From Pseudescherichia sp039594205 (GTDB lineage Bacteria > Pseudomonadota > Gammaproteobacteria > Enterobacterales > Enterobacteriaceae): 64,000 nucleotides of DNA. The stretch covers positions 62,001 through 126,000 of the forward strand of contig JBCNNW010000001.1 of the NCBI GenBank assembly GCA_039594205.1, given 5' to 3'. Shown one piece after another: positions 61,401 to 64,000 of the stretch. The stretch's first letter is position 1. Every line of letters starts with the position of its first letter. The position numbers and the translations under genes are program-made. Below the pieces are notes generated by a model, which was not told where the DNA came from, made no database searches, and was given only the letters and a program-made list of their open reading frames with translations.

Positions 61401-64000
61401 GGACGAACGCTGCTGGCGGTTGACCTGGCAACCTCGTGGGTGAAGCCGATTGCCGAGGCGATAGAGAGCGCGAAAGCCTGTTTTACGGCCTCGGTCGACC
61501 ACGGCGATCTTACCGCGGCCTGCTTTATCATCCGTCATCAGACCATGAATTTTCTCACCCGCGGCGATCATCTGGACGGCGTGTTGACTACCATCGAGCG
61601 CGGCCTGGGCTTTATTCGCAAACTGCGCTTTCCCGATGTTGAGATCCTGCTGCTGCTCCAGCGGCTCTATGTCAATCACCTGCGCAACGCGGCGGGAAGC
61701 TTTACCGGTGCGGACGTTTTCCCGGAGTCGCTGATCGCCAGCGAGGCTGCACGTGGCCATCGGCACATCCCCCTGACGCTGTTCTGGTTCTGGCTCTATC
61801 GCGGTATGGCGCATTTTATGGCAGGGGAGTACGCCGAGGCGTGCCGCTGCCTTGAGAACGCCGCACCGATGGTCGACAGCGTGCCGGGGTATATCCATCT
61901 GCTTGATTACCATTTTTACAGCGCGCTTTCGCTAACGCTCTCCCTGACGCCGGGGACCGCAACTGCTGCACAGCGGGAGAGAGTGCGAGGCCATCACCAG
62001 CAGATCGCGCTGTGGGCGCGGCACAATCCGGCGACCTTTGCTGATAAAGAGGCGCTGGTCGGCGCAGAGCTGGCGCGGCTGGAGCAGAAGAGTGATATCG
62101 CCATCGCCCAGTATGAGAAGGCGATTAAGCTCTCGGGCGACGCGGAGTTTCATCATATCCACGGCCTGGCCTGTGAGCTGGCCGGCGGCTTTGCCAGGGC
62201 AGCGGGTTTTCAGCTCGCCTCCGAAGCCTATTTCCGCGGGGCGTTTTCTGCCTGGCGGCGGTGGGGGGCGATGGCGAAACTGCGCCAGCTGGAGCGCCAC
62301 TATCCGCATCTCTCGCCATCCGTACAGAGCACCCCCTACGACACCATCGCCTTTGCGCAGAATGAAGTCGTACACGATCTGGAGAGCATGCTCAGAGCGG
62401 TGCGCGCTATGACCGAGGAGATCGACCTCGACCGGCTGATGCAGACGCTAATGACCCTGCTGCTTGAGCGGGCAGGTGCTCAGCGCGGTCTGCTTATTCG
62501 CATTCTTGATAACAACGTACTGGAAATCCAGGCCTGCGCGGAGACCTCCGCGGACGGCGTGAAGGTACGGCGGGTTAAGGAGCGACCTTCTGCGACAGAT
62601 ATGCCGCTGTCAATCCTCTCGGCGGTGATGCGCACCGGCCAGGAGATCCGCACCGGCAAGCCGGGAAGCTTTAGCCCTTTCAGCCAGGATGCCTATCTGG
62701 TTACCTCCGGCGCGGCGGTGATGTGCGTCCCAATGTACAAGCAGGCTAAAATGGTCGGCGTGCTCTATCTGGAAAACCGCGTTATGCCGGAGATTTTTAC
62801 CGCCGAGCATTCGCGCATCGTCAGGATGCTGGCGTCGCAGGCGGCGGTATCGCTGGAAACGGCGCGCCTGTACGCCGAGCTGCTGGAGGAGAACGTCCAG
62901 CGGCGGCGAGTTGAGAAAGAGCTGCGCGCCAGCCAGACCTCCCTGATGCTCGGGGAGCGCATCAGCAACACCGGTACCTGGCGCTGGGATATCGATCAGG
63001 ATGTGATGTTTGTCTCCGATGAATATGCCCGCATCCTTGGCCTGCCGGACCGGCAGCGCACGATCTCGATGGCGGATTTTCTGATGCTGGTGCATCCGGA
63101 GGATTATCAGCGCATCAGCGGACTGGTCACCGAGAGCGTGCGTAACGGCGTCTCAATGCGCGCCGAGTTCCGTGTTTTCCGCCCGGACGGCGAGTGCCGG
63201 TATATTCTGGGCGTCGGCAACCCGGTAGGGGATGAGCCCAGCGTCGCGGAGTATTTCGGCGTCATCACCGATATTACCGCCCGCCGCCAATCCGAGGATG
63301 CCGTTCGCGTGGCGCAGGCCGATCTTGCCCGTGTCTCCCGCGCTACCACAGTCGGACAACTCACGGCCTCTATCGCCCATGAGATAAACCAGCCGCTGAT
63401 GTCAATCGTGGCCAATGCGGGTGCCAGCCTGCGCTGGCTCAGCCGCGAGCCAGCGATGCTCACCCAGGCGCGCACCAGCCTTGAGGAGATTATCAGCGAA
63501 GGCGAGCGCGCCGGGAATATCATTCGCGGCTTACAGGCGCTGACGCGTAATCAGATCTCAAGCCGCTCGCGGGTGAATCTGCATCATCTTGTTTATCACA
63601 TTGTGGCGCTCTCACGCAGCGAGCTGGAGCGGCAGCAGATCGCGCTCCACTACCAGCTCAAGGCCAAAGATGCCTTTATCTACGGCGACAGCGTGCAGAT
63701 CCAGCAGGTGCTGCTCAACCTGATCGTCAATGCGATTGATGCCATGGCGGGGGTACACGATCGCCCGCTGACTCTGACCGTAAGCTCGCAAAACCCGGAG
63801 CCAGGTAAAATCCGTCTTGACATTACCGATACCGGTATTGGCCTGAGCAGTGAGGTGCAGGCGCGGCTGTTTGATTCCTTCTACACAACCAAAGAGCAGG
63901 GAATGGGGATGGGACTGAGCATTAGCCAGAGTATCATTGAACGTCATGCGGGACGGCTGCAGGCCGCCCCAGGCGAGCGCCACGGCAGCAGGTTCTGGTT
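58455..64000 (+). CDS. Giant Ser/Thr-kinase-like / AAA / GAF / PAS / sensor histidine kinase (incomplete)
   Basis: The frame is open from 58455 to the window end, giving 1848 residues without a stop. Domains in order: Ser/Thr-kinase-like domain (~1-290; H141-S-D-I-K-P-G-N148, then G161-F-G in place of DFG, and TPAYMSPEH); AAA-type ATPase (Walker A GPLGSGKSS 344-352, Walker B LLLLIDDIHW ~474); long helical TPR-like region (~600-1300); GAF (~1320-1470); PAS (~1490-1610); HisKA with His1642 in SIAHEINQPL; HATPase with NLIVNAIDAM, DTGIGL and GMGLSIS. The histidine kinase looks active. The Ser/Thr domain may be a pseudokinase. Confidence 0.92.
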   Translation, partial: MSEKLSAAGKLMSGDVFTLTDDIIFTPLAQEGCIAWTLCHPLHSGESFILASAASDEAEFQATPLLKNEFALRMQLSGIWAVRPISSTSHHGRYALVYAPFPFRTLAQSTRLRVSNTADFLAMALGLCTPLRQMHAQGLVHSDIKPGNIFIDPGGTYRLAGFGLTTGSPEPGSQASLPVPGGTPAYMSPEHTARTRNRVDSRSDLYSLGIVLYELLTGALPFDLSDGGQAEWAHHHIASVPRPPQQVRASVPGMLSAIVLRLLEKSPANRYQTVEGLVADLRRCQANLTEKGDIAPFTPGLQDRLPARFMPDNLFLAHPQQQQLLTAFDRVVESGSHSLVVISGPLGSGKSSLIASALKTLQNRPVLLAVSKADQYSAVIPYTVIASAFRSLTLYLLGLGADDVAHWKRRLTRALGSYAVLAVKLVPELGLLLDNRALTVGDLDATDARARFNQMASRLVEAFATVDCPLLLLIDDIHWIDQASLQLLEHLTSASRALPLLVVVAHSDTDALPDASGQPLLKTLRADARHLVDIRPEPLSVKAVSRWLADRFQARASGLQALATLIHEKTGGNPLFTHEFFQRIVKDGLITHNKKQGKWYYDLSAIRGRNYTENVASLVLLQLAEMPQQVRRLLGCLACVGGTGKPALLSKMQAIAPEHLQEQLQPAISARLISLAGDEYTFTHDRVHKAARALLNPDEIGQLNLSAARLFTEAARQSDDSERLFLAVHHITSALNAIRFLPERDSYRAVCHLAAQRAKSTGDYASAVSYLRTAKLLKEHALHKAPDEDFQLDFDEAECEFLQGNLPSALALCQQLMHAPRPQQKAMAACMMAEIYMRQSDMPLALETALSGLATYGVDLSRHPTDRDCDEAWRMIESRVGGDPVALFQTLAPTEDREAEAIMSLMISAGMFAAFACPRLHFLLLCKIIHMTLDRGLCGASTAAFAWYGVLVGRRYNAYSSGFIWSQLARDLVMQHGFHNFKGRTLLAVDLATSWVKPIAEAIESAKACFTASVDHGDLTAACFIIRHQTMNFLTRGDHLDGVLTTIERGLGFIRKLRFPDVEILLLLQRLYVNHLRNAAGSFTGADVFPESLIASEAARGHRHIPLTLFWFWLYRGMAHFMAGEYAEACRCLENAAPMVDSVPGYIHLLDYHFYSALSLTLSLTPGTATAAQRERVRGHHQQIALWARHNPATFADKEALVGAELARLEQKSDIAIAQYEKAIKLSGDAEFHHIHGLACELAGGFARAAGFQLASEAYFRGAFSAWRRWGAMAKLRQLERHYPHLSPSVQSTPYDTIAFAQNEVVHDLESMLRAVRAMTEEIDLDRLMQTLMTLLLERAGAQRGLLIRILDNNVLEIQACAETSADGVKVRRVKERPSATDMPLSILSAVMRTGQEIRTGKPGSFSPFSQDAYLVTSGAAVMCVPMYKQAKMVGVLYLENRVMPEIFTAEHSRIVRMLASQAAVSLETARLYAELLEENVQRRRVEKELRASQTSLMLGERISNTGTWRWDIDQDVMFVSDEYARILGLPDRQRTISMADFLMLVHPEDYQRISGLVTESVRNGVSMRAEFRVFRPDGECRYILGVGNPVGDEPSVAEYFGVITDITARRQSEDAVRVAQADLARVSRATTVGQLTASIAHEINQPLMSIVANAGASLRWLSREPAMLTQARTSLEEIISEGERAGNIIRGLQALTRNQISSRSRVNLHHLVYHIVALSRSELERQQIALHYQLKAKDAFIYGDSVQIQQVLLNLIVNAIDAMAGVHDRPLTLTVSSQNPEPGKIRLDITDTGIGLSSEVQARLFDSFYTTKEQGMGMGLSISQSIIERHAGRLQAAPGERHGSRFW

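Overview
The window is chromosomal DNA of a gamma-proteobacterium of the family Enterobacteriaceae. Two blocks follow E. coli gene order closely: pspF-pspABCD-ycjX-ycjF-tyrR-tpx-ycjG-mpaA-mppA (about 11.9-23.0 kb) and dgcM-zntB-fnrS-dbpA-ttcA (about 37.5-44.2 kb). The content between and around them differs from E. coli K-12, so a relative such as Enterobacter, Lelliottia, Kosakonia or Klebsiella is more likely; the genus cannot be fixed from the sequence alone.

Layout. 0-0.4 kb: end of an MFS transporter gene. 0.5-9.2 kb: an eight-gene minus-strand operon with a divergent GntR regulator. It encodes an alpha-L-fucosidase and a complete non-phosphorylating (oxidative) L-fucose route: mutarotase, fucose dehydrogenase, fuconolactonase, fuconate dehydratase, 2-keto-3-deoxy-fuconate dehydrogenase and a diketo-acid hydrolase, predicted to give pyruvate and lactate. 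It also has an NhaC-family antiporter. 9.3-11.8 kb: a membrane PQQ-dependent dehydrogenase. 11.9-23.0 kb: the conserved psp/tyrR/mppA block, with a sigma-54 promoter before pspA, a TyrR box before tyrR and no pspE.

23.1-37.5 kb: accessory DNA where E. coli carries ynaI-uspE-fnr-ogt and neighbours. It consists mostly of small modules, each a regulator divergent from an enzyme gene, several with clear palindromic operators. It also holds dsdA, an MBL-fold hydrolase, a HbpS-like protein, a RidA protein, a metallophosphoesterase, a REP element and a decayed fragment resembling a TcC/Rhs toxin start. 37.5-44.2 kb: the second conserved block; dgcM here has an altered GGDEF active site, and the FnrS small RNA with its FNR box is intact.

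44.4-48.5 kb: a predicted Fur-controlled FecCD-type ABC importer operon ending in an MFS gene. 48.6-51.7 kb: an AT-rich patch with a small membrane protein, an orphan beta-helix (tailspike/pectate-lyase-like) protein, a TPR protein and a hydrolase remnant. 51.8-57.5 kb: alpha/beta hydrolase, MFS_3 exporter, DoxX and amidohydrolase genes, divergent from an isochorismatase-family hydrolase across a tandem operator. 57.6-64.0 kb: two XapX membrane proteins, a stand-alone receiver protein and a very large Ser/Thr-kinase-like/AAA/GAF/PAS/histidine kinase that runs off the window end. No tRNA, rRNA, CRISPR or intact insertion sequence was seen.
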